A stretch of DNA of 64,000 bases from Mycosarcoma maydis (GCF_000328475.2 NC_026480.1:1578071-1642070); one strand, 5' to 3'; shown: positions 42,250-53,009, counted from the stretch's first letter. Program-made: numbers and translations. Notes: generated from the letters alone by a model not told the origin.

Positions 42250-44622
42250 ATGACGACCACATTGAACGGCAGCGGCAGGAATGCTTACTCGCCCAGCAAT
42301 GGCCACGCCGCTGCAAGCTCTTGGTTGGACACGGCTCGCAACGGCTGGGCTCCCCAGAGCGATCTGAATTCTGGCATCACTCTGGATGGCTCATCGTTGG
42401 ACTTGGCCAGACTGATGGGCTTGGTCGTGTATCGACGCACCCCACAACTGGCAACGGATCGTCGAGAGGATATGGACGCATCCGTAGCCAGCCTGGAAAG
42501 CGAGCGCAAGACCGAAAACGCCATCTACGGCGTCAACATTCCTTTTGGTGCAGGAGCTTACACCACTCTGGACCACCAACAGCTACAACAGCAACAGAGA
42601 ATTGATCGAGCTTTGATCACGTTGATCAATGGCGACCTTGGAGCCGACATGCTGCGACTGACCCAGACGCCGCAGGTGGCCTCCCAGGCTTCGATGCCTC
42701 TTCCTGCACCAGCGCCCATCTCGGCGTTTGGGCCGGATAACTCACGCCTAACCATGCCTGTGGCCTGGGTCAGAGCTGCGATGGTGTTGCGCATCAACTC
42801 GCTGCTCAGAGCAGCATCCGGGTGCAGGTGGGAGGTTGTAGAGCGGCTCAGAGATCTGCTCGATCGCGAGCTATACCCCGTCATCCCGATCCGCAATTCC
42901 ATCTCGGCGAGCGGCGATCTTTCGCCGTTGGCATATGTCGCATACGCCGCAGCTGGTAGCAACAAGGTGCAGATCCTCAATGGAGCCACTGGCAAGGTCG
43001 ATACCGCTGATAGCGCTCTCGCAGCGGCAAAGCTTGAGCCGGTGTTCCAACTGCGTCCACGAGAGATGCTCGCTTGTATCAACGGAACTGGTGCTTGCCT
43101 CGCCGTCTCTGCCTTGGCTCTAGATCGTCTGCAAGGCCTGGCTTTTGCCACGCACGTCGTCACTGCGGTCATGTGTGAGGCGCTCCTGGCATCGCCCAGT
43201 TTCCTCGATCCTTATCTTCACGACGTTGCCCGACCGCATCCGGGTCAGTGCGAGTCGGCTAGCATTCTTCGTCAGCTGCTCGGCACCGAGTCGGCAGGTT
43301 TGCGCAACGAGCTGCTGCGTCACCACGACCAAGACCCACTCGAATTTATTTGGAGCCTCACTGCCCAGCCTGTGCTCGAGCAGCGCTTTGCAAGCAAGCG
43401 TAATGGCAGCTCGTTCGCCGCGCCCACAAAAGTCGGCCAGCCGGCAGCGGCTAGCTACCTGCGTCAAGATAGGTACCACCTGCGCTGTGCTCCTCAATAC
43501 ATTGGTCCCGCTCTCGAAGAGCTGCGTGCCGCGCACGACACGGTTCAGATCGAGCTCAACAGCGTCACGGACAACCCGCTACTCAAGCCTGGCACCACCT
43601 CTTCGAGCATAAACACAGCCATGGTGCACGGCGGCAACTTTATGGCGTCCAGCGTGGGACACTCAGCCGAACAGATGCGCGCTACCACATGCACCCTCGG
43701 CCGCCTGCTGCATGAGCAGCTTACAGGCGCGATTGACCCGTGCAAATCTAACGGTCTACCCGCGTACCTGGCCGCGTACGGCGCCGACAACCCGGCCATG
43801 ACAGGAGGCCTGCGCAGCCTGGACATCGCCAGCTCGTCCTACCTTGCGGAGCTGACCTTCTTGGGGCAACGGCTGATCCATCTCAATCGCAACGCCGAGT
43901 GCGGCAACCAGAGCGTGAACAGCATGGCTCTCGCTTCGGCACGGTATACGCTGGAAGCGGTGGATCTGCTCACCACCATGTGTGCCAGCACGTTGTTGGC
44001 AGCGTGTCAGGCGCTGGACTTGCGCAGGCTCACCGTGCGCTTCTTCCGAGCGCTCAGCGAGCATGTGCTGGCCCTACTCGAGATTGCGGGTCAGAAGATG
44101 GGCACGCCTGGGCTGCCGGCAGACTTGCAGAGGGATACGCTGTTTAGACTGTTCGCAACCTGGAATGCCCACTGGCCGGTGCAGCTAGAGGAGCGCGTCC
44201 GGAGAGCCGTCGAGGCCGCACTACCCTCTTTGGCTGTCTGGGCTCTCACACAGGTGCAAGACGCGAGCTCGCCGCAGACTGTCCAGTCTGCTCTCGCAGA
44301 TCTCGACCAAGGCCTCACCAACTGGCTCATGACGGCATGGGCCAACACAATGGACATGTACACCGCCCAGTCAGCCGCTGGCAATGCTGAAAGCGCAGCG
44401 CTGATCGACCTTCACCATTCGGCTGCCTCGCTGCGCATCCTCCGATTTGTACGCCGTGACCTCGGCATCCCGCTCGATGCCGGTGGCGGCCTGCAGGCGA
44501 TGCACTCTGACAAAGCGCAGCACGCGTTTGCCACGTACGGCCACAGCGTTTCCCAGTTGGCTGCTGCGTTCAGAGACCGCAGGATCGACGTGCTTTGGCA
44601 CGAGCTGGCTCAGGACTTTTAG
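42250..44622 (+). CDS. MIO-dependent aromatic amino acid lyase or aminomutase (PAL-like)
   Basis: 790 residues from ATG 42250; an in-frame ATG at 42133 would add 39. The Ala-Ser-Gly triad that forms the MIO cofactor is in NSISASGDLSPLAYVAYAA (about 220). Other conserved parts: SVTDNPLL, RQDRYHLRCAPQYIGP, HGGNFMA, and a C-terminal SAASLRILRFVRRDLGIP as in fungal PAL. The active-site Tyr loop reads IYGVNIPFGAGA instead of the usual YGV(N/T)TGFG, so the Tyr is kept but the following TG is replaced. PAL/TAL enzymes deaminate Phe or Tyr to cinnamate or coumarate; aminomutases of the same fold make beta-amino acids. Fungal PALs are about 700 residues; this one is somewhat longer. Cytosolic. Confidence 0.92.
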   Translation: MTTTLNGSGRNAYSPSNGHAAASSWLDTARNGWAPQSDLNSGITLDGSSLDLARLMGLVVYRRTPQLATDRREDMDASVASLESERKTENAIYGVNIPFGAGAYTTLDHQQLQQQQRIDRALITLINGDLGADMLRLTQTPQVASQASMPLPAPAPISAFGPDNSRLTMPVAWVRAAMVLRINSLLRAASGCRWEVVERLRDLLDRELYPVIPIRNSISASGDLSPLAYVAYAAAGSNKVQILNGATGKVDTADSALAAAKLEPVFQLRPREMLACINGTGACLAVSALALDRLQGLAFATHVVTAVMCEALLASPSFLDPYLHDVARPHPGQCESASILRQLLGTESAGLRNELLRHHDQDPLEFIWSLTAQPVLEQRFASKRNGSSFAAPTKVGQPAAASYLRQDRYHLRCAPQYIGPALEELRAAHDTVQIELNSVTDNPLLKPGTTSSSINTAMVHGGNFMASSVGHSAEQMRATTCTLGRLLHEQLTGAIDPCKSNGLPAYLAAYGADNPAMTGGLRSLDIASSSYLAELTFLGQRLIHLNRNAECGNQSVNSMALASARYTLEAVDLLTTMCASTLLAACQALDLRRLTVRFFRALSEHVLALLEIAGQKMGTPGLPADLQRDTLFRLFATWNAHWPVQLEERVRRAVEAALPSLAVWALTQVQDASSPQTVQSALADLDQGLTNWLMTAWANTMDMYTAQSAAGNAESAALIDLHHSAASLRILRFVRRDLGIPLDAGGGLQAMHSDKAQHAFATYGHSVSQLAAAFRDRRIDVLWHELAQDF

Positions 44623-44855
44623 ATTTCTTCTCAGTCTTAAGATATATCGTTCCTTGTAACGTTGCCCCGTCTGTTCCGCAGTGTGGTGTGTCATTGTCGC
44701 ACGTTGTGCAAGTATTGCTGTACAGGATCAGATCTTGAAGAGGCGAGAACTCGGCAGTGAGTGATCCCGAGCGGTGGTATCAAACAGCAATCTTGCCAAC
44801 CATATCGTTCCATATCATTAAATAAGACATTCTAGCGAGAAAAGTAAGAGATACA

Positions 44856-46199
44856 TTAGGCTTTAGCTGTAGGCTCGAGCGGGTTCTCCTCAACGAGCTC
44901 GGGCATAGGGAAGGAAACAGATAGCGACATCCTCCGTGAAGGCAGACAGGACGCGGAAGCTCTGGGCAAGCTACCAGCACTCGCGGCGGCCTTTGGCTCC
45001 GCTACCGATAAAAACGGCGAGCTTGCAGGCTGCTTGCCGACGAGCACCTCGAGCGGATCGCAAACTTCCCAGCTAACCTGTGGGGAGAAGCTGCCGATGC
45101 CGGCGCGCGACACCTGCTGCGCCTGCGCCTGCTCAGCCTTCTCCATCTGGCACCTGATGTAGTTTTCGGCGACGAGCACGCTGCGGACGGCCAACACGGG
45201 ATTGAGGGCGAACGCAATCGGACTCGGAATGTGGCTCAACACCGAGTCGTTGACGGTGAGCTCGACGACGAAGCACGTGAGGTTGACGGCGAAGGCGATG
45301 CCAAAGTAGGCGATGTTGGAGTGAAGCAGGTACTGTTTGGTGATCGAGGCGCGAGTGGTGGTGCACGGGGTGAAGGGGAGCGCGCATTCCAGGTCGAACT
45401 TTGCCTCATCCGAAGGACTAGTCGAGCGGCGCCGCCTGAAGGCCTTGTTCAACTTTTTGCTGCGTCCACTGCGAAGCTTGATCAGGGTTGCAGTGAGAAC
45501 CGAGAAGTCAAAGACGAGGCAAAGACCCCAGCAGAAAGCGCGGAACTTGGTGTCGGGTGCTGGCACACACCACGAGTCTGGCCATGCGATCGAGTGTTCG
45601 GTGTACGCCTTGTAGGACGTCACGTCGTACGCCCAACCTCCGAGCGTGGCTATCCAGAGTACAAGGAAGAAGGCGAGCACGCGACGGCTTCGGTCCCAGA
45701 TAATGTAGACGCGAATCAGGAAGATGGCCGAGCCAAACGCCCAGCACGCAGCAAAAGCGGCCCAAAGCGCGGTGAAGATCGAGCTGCAGTCCGAGGGTCG
45801 ACCAAGATAGTTTATAAAGCTAAGCGCAGTGCACACGAGAAGCGTGTAGCGCACGAGGATGACGAGCAACCTGCCAAGAGGCGGCGGGCGCTGCCCAGCC
45901 AAGGCGACGGACTGACAAGCATCTGCGCTGTTGACCAGGGTAGCGTTGCTGGTGCGACGACTGTACAGGCGCCGCGCAGCTGTCTTGTCGTTCAAATCGT
46001 TCCCAACGGGCGAAGACAGCTCGGCCGCTGATCTGGTGAGGTTTCTGCGAACAACATGCTGAGCGTAGGCGTAGAGATCGCGCCAGATGCGAAACTCGTT
46101 GCCCAGCCAAATAAGATGCTCCCAGAAACAGATGACTGTCCAAGAGACGATAACATAGCGTAGGATGGTGATCTTGTACTCGTTGCTGAGTTCCGTCAT
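44856..46199 (-). CDS. Seven-helix membrane protein, DUF6533-like
   Basis: 447 residues, ATG at 46199, single exon. The N-terminus, LRYVIVSWTVICFWEHLIWLGNE, matches the opening helix of the basidiomycete DUF6533 family (pattern Y-hydrophobic-D/E-x-L...E-hydrophobic). Six further hydrophobic helices follow, with a polar loop at about 45-105 and a long Ser/Ala-rich cytosolic tail from about 365. The family has GPCR-like topology, but ligand and signalling role are unknown. A TATATC element at 46295-46302 lies about 100 bp upstream. Convergent with the ammonia-lyase-like gene. Its place in the block may be incidental. Confidence 0.75.
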   Translation of the reverse strand: MTELSNEYKITILRYVIVSWTVICFWEHLIWLGNEFRIWRDLYAYAQHVVRRNLTRSAAELSSPVGNDLNDKTAARRLYSRRTSNATLVNSADACQSVALAGQRPPPLGRLLVILVRYTLLVCTALSFINYLGRPSDCSSIFTALWAAFAACWAFGSAIFLIRVYIIWDRSRRVLAFFLVLWIATLGGWAYDVTSYKAYTEHSIAWPDSWCVPAPDTKFRAFCWGLCLVFDFSVLTATLIKLRSGRSKKLNKAFRRRRSTSPSDEAKFDLECALPFTPCTTTRASITKQYLLHSNIAYFGIAFAVNLTCFVVELTVNDSVLSHIPSPIAFALNPVLAVRSVLVAENYIRCQMEKAEQAQAQQVSRAGIGSFSPQVSWEVCDPLEVLVGKQPASSPFLSVAEPKAAASAGSLPRASASCLPSRRMSLSVSFPMPELVEENPLEPTAKA

Positions 46200-47344
46200 C
46201 TTGAACGCATATGGGCGATTGTTCGCCGGACAAGAGTGACAAAGTCTGCGATCAAGCTGAAGGGCGATTGTCTAGTTACGCAAGGTGGGGCATAGATATA
46301 AGCTGGACGTCAAGGTGGTAGTGCGGCTGTAAGTGCCGAGATAGGAGGTGTGCTTTGTATCTAACTGAGTCGCAACGTAATTGGTCGGAGCGGTGCCATC
46401 AGTGGTCAACTCTGCCAAAGGCACCAAGGGCCTGCTGGGCAAAGCCGCTTCTATCGGGAAGGGGTGTCGCATTAAACGGACTCTCAACGAGCGAACTTAT
46501 GCAGCCGTAGAACATTGCCCTGCATCTTCCATGCAGAACGCAGGGATACACAGACTGGGCCGTGCACAGCTGAGTTGGCAACCATGCGCTTGAGCAACAG
46601 ACTAAGAAGCATATCATTATCTTGGTCAACCCCGCGGACGCCTTATACCGAATCTGAAGCGGAAATAGGCACGATGTGGGCGTCGGACTCGGGCTCATGG
46701 CAGCGAGTACAACAAGCAGGTGGCTAAAGCAGCAAGGTGTGTCCTGTGCGAGACAGGTCCTCCTAATCACTTCGGCTAACCCTGGGAAACTCGACTAGTG
46801 GGCATATCGAATTTTGAACCGCAGTGAGGAACTGCTAAGGGATAGGCTCGAGGGGCCAACAAGTTGATGTACAAGTACGAAACGGGGCGCTAACGACTGC
46901 AGATCCTACCGAAATCCCTAATCACCGTGCGCACAAGCGAGGCTGGTGCCGAAGCACTTCCGGCGGGACCCATGTGGAATGCGCTGCTAGCGGATGTCGC
47001 TAAGCGGGAAGCCGAATTGAGGTGTTTCGGAACTGTGGGGAGGGCATGCTTCGCCGACGTCAAGCCTGCAGAAGCAAGCGTCAAGGCAGAGCGGGCCTGT
47101 TTTGGTTTCGGCGACCTGGGCTTTGACCAGGCACATCCTCGCAGTGAATCCCACCCTAGCACCGTCCACGTCAGTTGCATGCACGCCACATCGAAGCTAA
47201 TTTCGCCCCACGCTATACATGGGTGTTTTTCAAGTTGGGGGAATCATGCCCCCATTCGGCTACAATGCCTGCACATCGGTTTCGACTGCAGGCAAAAAAA
47301 TTCAGCTCAACACAGGCTGGCTTTGGCGCTCGAGATGGGTCTGA
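46200..47344. other. Intergenic region between seven-helix protein gene and P450 gene
   Basis: 1.1 kb. One longer open frame (46927-47523, plus) overlaps the real P450 exons antisense and has no recognisable domain, so it is not called. A minus-strand TATA-like element for the membrane protein lies at 46295-46302. Confidence 0.5.
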
Positions 47345-49364
47345 TTAAGTTTGCATCTGCAACATGTCTCGGAGCCGACGCTCACCCCTCGGAATCAGGC
47401 GTATGGCGAAAGGAATGGGTGTGCTGTTGGCAACCTCGAACAAAGCGAATCAAGAGATGGGTCGATGAGCACAAGATCCACCGCCCAAGAGCCGCAGCAG
47501 CATGGCAACACTCACCTGGATAGGCTGTCGGTGTGGAAAGCCGTGTCGTCCAAACGCGCTTCCTTGCCTGTGGATGGATCGATGGGTGCGCGAATATCGA
47601 ACGCACTCAGTAGGCATGCAACTGTTAGAGTGAGAGTGCGCATCGCCAGTTGTCTGCTCAGAGGAGCCATGGTCAACTCCGCTCCCTCTCTGAAAACTTC
47701 AGAGGCATCATACTCACTCGCCGGGGCAGATTCGCCGTCCGAAGCCAAAGGAAAACATGTCGCGGCGCGATGGCAGAGCGTCACGATGAATCCATTGGCT
47801 GTCCTCGCTCAAGTATCGCTCAGCGACAAATCTCTACGTGTAAAGAAAAGACGGACAGAATATTTTGGTCACCAAATTCTGCAGCCAAGGATGAGAACAA
47901 GCACCGAGACCTACCTGCGGCTGCTCGAAAAGACGCTGATCCTGGTGGATGGCCCATACATTGCCATACACGGTGGCACCCTTAGGGATCTGCATTCCGT
48001 CATACTCGTCTTGCTCGAGCACACGGTGAGGTGCGGCTGCGTGTGCAAAGGGCCGCCAGCGTAGCATCTCCTTGACCACAGCTTTGCTACGCGGAAGTGA
48101 GTCGAGATCCTCGTGGGTTGGCAGCCTGTCTTTCCCGACTACGTGATCGATCTCATCCTGGACCGGGCGCATGTCGTCGGCATGGTTGGCCGCTGCGAGG
48201 AAAAAGACGCAGAGCGCTTGGAAAGTCGTGTCGACGCTTGCACCGTACATGGTTCCGCAGAGGTATGCCGCTTGATCGTCGGTCAGTCCCGATTCAAGCC
48301 GCGTTGCATACACGTTTTGCGCAAGGCTTGGCTTGCGCGTGCTTTCATTGGCGCTGGCTAGCATTTCCGAACGACTTTTGAGACGAATGAGAAAGTTGAG
48401 CAAAATCGTCCAGACCTAGTCAGACATGATGATCACGGGCAACTTACAAGAGATGTAGTTCCTTTTGGAACCACGGCTCGCACATCTGCTTCCACGGGTT
48501 GATGCAAAACGGAAGACTTGCAAGAAAGGGCATTCGATCGACGAGGAAACCGCTAGGCTTGTTCATTGCGAAGAAGTTTTCGTTGCACTGCTTGGCTGTG
48601 AGAACAAACGCATCGGTATCCAGGTTCTCCACGCGGCGGCCATAGGTGGTGTGCATGGTCTGGGAAGTGACAAAGCGATAGAGGTGCTGAAACCAATCAT
48701 GGTTTGAATCAGTCGATCGCGTCTGTGCAGAATGGTGGGTCAGCGTTCGCAACAAGGCTAGCAGATCCGAGCGCACATTGTCATCGTATCGCGGAACAGA
48801 AGCACGCGCGAAGGCGGCTGTGAAAGCACGTCGATGACGACGGAAAAGATGGCCATACGGCGTGAACGGCACGCTGAGGCCGTGGCTACGCAGCTGATTA
48901 CCAGTCACTGCAGCAGGGCGATCCGAGTAGATAGCAGAGCGAATATCGAGCAGGTCTGACGCAGCTTTGGCATTGTTGAGTACGATGGTTACTGAAGCAG
49001 GACGCGTGCAGGGTAGCAGCTGGAGCCATGACAACCATGAAGAGTCGCTAGAGCTCTCGAGTCGAAACACTCCTCTTTCCACCCAGGCTGGCTGAGAAAA
49101 TTGCGGCGCCAGATGGCGAGGCCTTGCTTCTCGGCCAAAAGTTTGGTTGAGATCCAGGATGGGAGGCAGATCGGCCTCGTTCTTGGCTTGCGCTCTGGAC
49201 GTCTTGGCCCGGCTGCCAAGATGCAGCGCTACAACGACAGCCGCTATTGCCAACGTGGCCAAGAGCAGCACGTATGATTGCACAAGTACCTCGACGTGGA
49301 GGATCGCCATCTTTGTAGCCAGTGTATTCGTGAAGAGGGATGTTGTGTGCAAGTCAGGCTTCAT
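47345..49364 (-). CDS. Cytochrome P450 monooxygenase (five exons)
   Basis: Exons 48448..49364, 47915..48374, 47718..47833, 47516..47689, 47345..47423; 581 residues. All donors are GTAAGT, GTAGGT or GTGAGT, and each join keeps frame. Features: N-terminal membrane anchor (VLLLATLAIAAVVVAL), I-helix GASVDTT, EXXR in VVKEMLRWRP, PHRV, FVAERYL, haem loop FGFGRRICPGE in exon 3, and C-terminal STPIPFAIRLIPRG in the last exon. Only splicing brings the haem loop and the end into frame. The ATG at 49310 is an alternative start that puts the anchor closer to the N-terminus. The type (PPxHR, no classic AGxDT) resembles P450s of fungal secondary metabolism, acting at the ER. It would hydroxylate or couple an intermediate of the local pathway. 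Confidence 0.85.
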
Positions 49365-49675
49365 AATGTTGCGACCATCCAACGTGGCCTCATGGCGAAG
49401 CACCTGAGAGCCTCATGCATTTGCAGGGTGCTATAATAGGGGATTGGACCACCGCTCAGGTGGACACATTGTTCTGCAGACGACTCAAAGTGTGCAAGTT
49501 GCGTTGTTCGAGTGTCAGAACAAAGAGAAGATTCGCAGCCTTACTGCTTAGAAATTAGTTCTTTCTTAAAAAACCTGGGTGCATGCACATCCTTTGGCGA
49601 ATGCTGAAACAGGATGTCATTAGCACATAGAGCAAGTTGGAACTAGCGTGAGAGCACAGCTAATGCTTAGCGAGG
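49365..49675. other. P450 promoter / adenylating enzyme 3' flank
   Basis: A minus-strand TATTATAG element at about 49432-49438 is about 70 bp upstream of ATG 49364. An ATG near 49393 opens a ten-codon upstream frame whose TGA overlaps the main ATG. Confidence 0.45.
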
Positions 49676-51550
49676 TCATATGACGGTTGCGTTGGAATCT
49701 TGCGTATGCCACGGCAACGCCTCGAGCCAAGAGGAAAAGTTGCGTGCGTTGAGGTTCCTTCGCAAGTTGCCTTTGTGAGTGGTGAGCAACGTCAGCGGGG
49801 CGTCTGCCGTGTCTACAATCACTTTGACAAAGGCGAGCGACTTAGGGTACGAATAAGTAGGGAGAGAAAGCTGATCTGCCGTCTCCTCAATGGCGCCCAG
49901 TATGTCCTGGTCGATCCGGTCTGTGCTGTTGTCCTTATCTGATGCAGAGCGTTCAAGCTGGATAACAGCCGCGGTTCCGGGCATGTTGGTACCAAACAGC
50001 TGTACGTCAGTCACTTTGTCGAAGCCGAGGCGCTGGCGCAGGTGCTGTAAGAGATAAGCCTCGACTTGGATCGCATTGGTTCGAGCCGTATTTGAGTGAC
50101 GCAGTATGTCGGCATCTCGGCCTACGTGCACATAGCCTTGAGCCGCCGGCTTGCCATGGGCTGGCGTCCGAGGAGCAGTCACACGGAACGAATCCGCCCA
50201 ATTCACCGCAGGCTCCCCGTGATGCGGCCCTGGCCCTGGGTAAGGCTGCGCACGGACGACGCTCGGCAGCGATTGACCTGGCTTGAGGCGTGGCTCGTAC
50301 TCGAGAGCATGTACAAGACGAGGCCAAGCCGAGGCAAGAGACCACAACTGCACGTGATGCTCGTCGAGCGGCAGGAAAAGATGATGATGCTGCGTTGGGT
50401 TGGCAAACAGAACGTGCAGAGGTGCGACGGGCGGACCTGGGCCTACGAGCAGCCCTCCGACCTCAGAGACGCCAAAGATGTTGAGCGCTAGAATCGAGTA
50501 CTGCTCTACCAGCGAGGACAGGTGCACATCAACACCAGAGCCGCTGATGGCAAATTGATCCAAGGCGCGCAGGGTGTCAAGCCAGCCCTTGTCGGGATTA
50601 GCTCGCGCTTGGAGAATCATCTGACGAGCTTGCTCGACGTTGGTGGCCACCTCGGCTGCTTTGGATTGCTGCAATGCTACGAGCACTTCTGTCACAGAAG
50701 GTGTCAGCCCATCGATCGGGTTCATCAGTGCAAGTGGGCGTGCGGATATGAGGTGAAGGACGATGAACCCGACATAAGTGTTGTAGAAGGGCCTTGCAAG
50801 CAGTAGACGTGGTCGAAGAGCGGTCGCCTGCTTTTGATCTTGCGCGAGTACCTCCGTGGCATGGCGAGCAATGTCGTAACACCAATAACGTGTACTATAG
50901 GCAATCAGCTTGGGCTCGCCTGTGGATGCAGACGAGTGCGAGACGATGGATGGGTCCGGAATGCGCGTATACAGACCGAATGCTGGCCTACTTGGCTGGG
51001 CAAGTTGAAATTGCTGGTTGTCGATGGCGAGACGAGCGAGGTGCAAGGCGGTCTCTTGCGCACTGAGCTCGAGGAGAGGGATGTGGTGTGTAGAAGAGAT
51101 ACTCTCTAGCCAGGCTTTGACCTTGTTGTCCAAGCCGGCATGGACAACGAGATCAGAGCGGGCGCCATGTATCAACGCTTCGAGTGTGTCTCGACCTAGT
51201 TCATGGTTGACGTACTGAACGGTGACTCCAATCGCCCACAGCGCAAAGAGATGGAAAAAGGTATGCTGCGTGGGCAAACTGAGCAACGTAATCGTCACAG
51301 GGATCTGCTCGTTATCCCAATCAACACCATGCTGCTCCGATAGACGCTGCTGCCATCTGAGAGCGAGGTGATCGACGATGCGATTGGCCTGACCGTACGT
51401 CACTTTTACAAAGTCGCTCGACTCGCCTGGACTGCGCGTTTGGGGCTCCTGAAGGTAGACGAAGGGCGCATCGGGTGCTGCCAGAGCGAGTCGTCTGAGA
51501 GATGTGAGCAACTCCAACTCGCTGTATTCTCGAGATGCGTCCAAAGACAT
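49676..51550 (-). CDS. Stand-alone AMP-forming adenylating enzyme (acyl-CoA ligase / NRPS adenylation-like)
   Basis: 624 residues from ATG 51550, which gives a natural start about 25 residues before LALAAPDAPFVYL; an in-frame ATG at 51676 would add 42 residues of unusual composition. Adenylate-forming motifs: A3-like SHSSASTGEPKLIAYS near 204 (P-loop), A5-like NIFGVSEVGG, an A7/A8-like GYVHVGRDAD, and the A10 lysine in TTHKGNLRRN near the end. The P-loop is altered from the canonical TSGTTGxPK. No carrier, condensation or reductase domain is present, so it is either a CoA ligase or a free-standing adenylase. It would activate a carboxylic acid, for example a cinnamate-like or fatty acid, as AMP ester. 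Divergent from the Rua1-like regulator. Confidence 0.85.
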   Translation of the reverse strand: MSLDASREYSELELLTSLRRLALAAPDAPFVYLQEPQTRSPGESSDFVKVTYGQANRIVDHLALRWQQRLSEQHGVDWDNEQIPVTITLLSLPTQHTFFHLFALWAIGVTVQYVNHELGRDTLEALIHGARSDLVVHAGLDNKVKAWLESISSTHHIPLLELSAQETALHLARLAIDNQQFQLAQPSRPAFGLYTRIPDPSIVSHSSASTGEPKLIAYSTRYWCYDIARHATEVLAQDQKQATALRPRLLLARPFYNTYVGFIVLHLISARPLALMNPIDGLTPSVTEVLVALQQSKAAEVATNVEQARQMILQARANPDKGWLDTLRALDQFAISGSGVDVHLSSLVEQYSILALNIFGVSEVGGLLVGPGPPVAPLHVLFANPTQHHHLFLPLDEHHVQLWSLASAWPRLVHALEYEPRLKPGQSLPSVVRAQPYPGPGPHHGEPAVNWADSFRVTAPRTPAHGKPAAQGYVHVGRDADILRHSNTARTNAIQVEAYLLQHLRQRLGFDKVTDVQLFGTNMPGTAAVIQLERSASDKDNSTDRIDQDILGAIEETADQLSLPTYSYPKSLAFVKVIVDTADAPLTLLTTHKGNLRRNLNARNFSSWLEALPWHTQDSNATVI

Positions 51551-53009
51551 CCTGCAAGCGTGGGGTGATGGTGGAGAAGCAAACCCCGCAACCGCCGTCT
51601 CTCCACAGTAGTTGCTGTTCCACTGGAAGCTTCGGCATCTAGTTCGGTTAGAATTGCGGTCTCTTGAAAGCGGCATAGGCGCCGTTCTTCGTGTTGGCGT
51701 AGCCACACACAGCTACACGAGCTGCCAACATTGCAATCCTCTCAACACCTCGACTCGACTTCAAGCCAAGCCGCACGTTTCCATGGATATCCGACCACAT
51801 AAGGACCGGCGGCTCGGCACAGGGCAGCAAAGTGTTTCCCATGCACAACCATGTTGGCCAATGTGGTTAGGCAAAAACGTGCACGGGGTAACGCAAAGGC
51901 TCTACGCTATGTCTTGGGTGCATCGCATTCACAGGCATTGCGGCTGAGCCACTTGCACGTACAGTACGGCGACTTGAATCGTGAACCAACTGCAGCGCTG
52001 GACATGGCATTGTTCTCTTGCCTTCAGTTCCATTTGGACTCGAACGAGGACTGACGATATTGCCTTCTCTGCAAGGAATCCTGAATCCTCTGTGCCAAAA
52101 CGACCCACCTCCGCACCTCGCCTATGCTGAAATAATTCCGCTGAAATCATTCCGCCTTCTCCAGAAACCCATCTTTCGCTCTTGACGGCCCTCTCACCCA
52201 TTTCTCCGTCAACCCGGTGCCGTACCAACCGGTCTGCACTCAGCCGCTGTTCACGACCTGCTTTGGCTTCTGCAACTCCTTTGGCGGAACTTTCCCGTTC
52301 TCGGCGAACAACGATAAGGCACTGACCTTCTGCAACTCCTTTCCGGTTTTCCGCGAACATAAGCCACTGACGCCCGCCGTCCCAGCCGCAGCAATGTTTT
52401 CTCACCTGCACCCTGGCACGTCCCACTTAAAACAGATACCGGGTGGTACCTTGACAGTACTCGCATCCCAGAGCATCCGCCCACCTCACGAGTCTCGTTG
52501 CCGGGATTCACGATGCATATCGCTAAGATAATTTGCGTCCACCTGTCAACCCTTGAGCGTCTGCCGAAGAAGTGACAATGCAGATCCCTCCACCACTCAA
52601 TTGGCTCCCTGCCCTAACAAGCTGCAGGTGGGCATCCGAGCTCCCCCTATAGACATCTCGTTCCTTCTTTCTCGCTGCCTGAGACGCCCTACTCTGTTCT
52701 TGCCCATGTCCTCACCCTCGCTTGTATGACACGCTTGCCAAAGTTTGGGTTCCCTGTACGGGCAAGGCCGTGCCTAGCCATGAGGGAAAGCCTCTTTGAT
52801 AAGGTACACGTGCAGTCGATTCTTCATAAAGTAATGAGCATTATCATCGCAACTTCCGTGTGGTCGTCCTATGTCCCTCGTTTCTCCCTCCTTGACCCTT
52901 CATCGGTAGCCAGCTGTTCATTCCTCCTCACTAGCACACACTCTTCTGTCTTCATCCCTCGAGGGAGCTGAGAGTGACAGTCCCTCAAGGATAGCATATC
53001 GTAGCAGAA
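51551..53009. other. Divergent promoter region, adenylating enzyme / Rua1-like regulator
   Basis: 1.46 kb, no gene supported. Pyrimidine-rich on the plus strand and with a 60-bp imperfect direct repeat at 52267-52371. A frame at 51929-52426 (minus) has no recognisable domain. Confidence 0.5.
52267..52371. repeat. Imperfect direct repeat in a divergent promoter
   Basis: Two copies start with the same 16 bases, CTTCTGCAACTCCTTT, at 52267 and 52327, share CGCGAACA- or GGCGAACA-like middles, and both end in CACTGAC. The second copy is about 15 bases shorter. Confidence 0.7.

Noticed and set aside
46927..47523. Possible plus-strand gene of about 198 codons
   Set aside because: Overlaps the two last P450 exons antisense, has no recognisable domain, and its 5' part lies in untranslated DNA.
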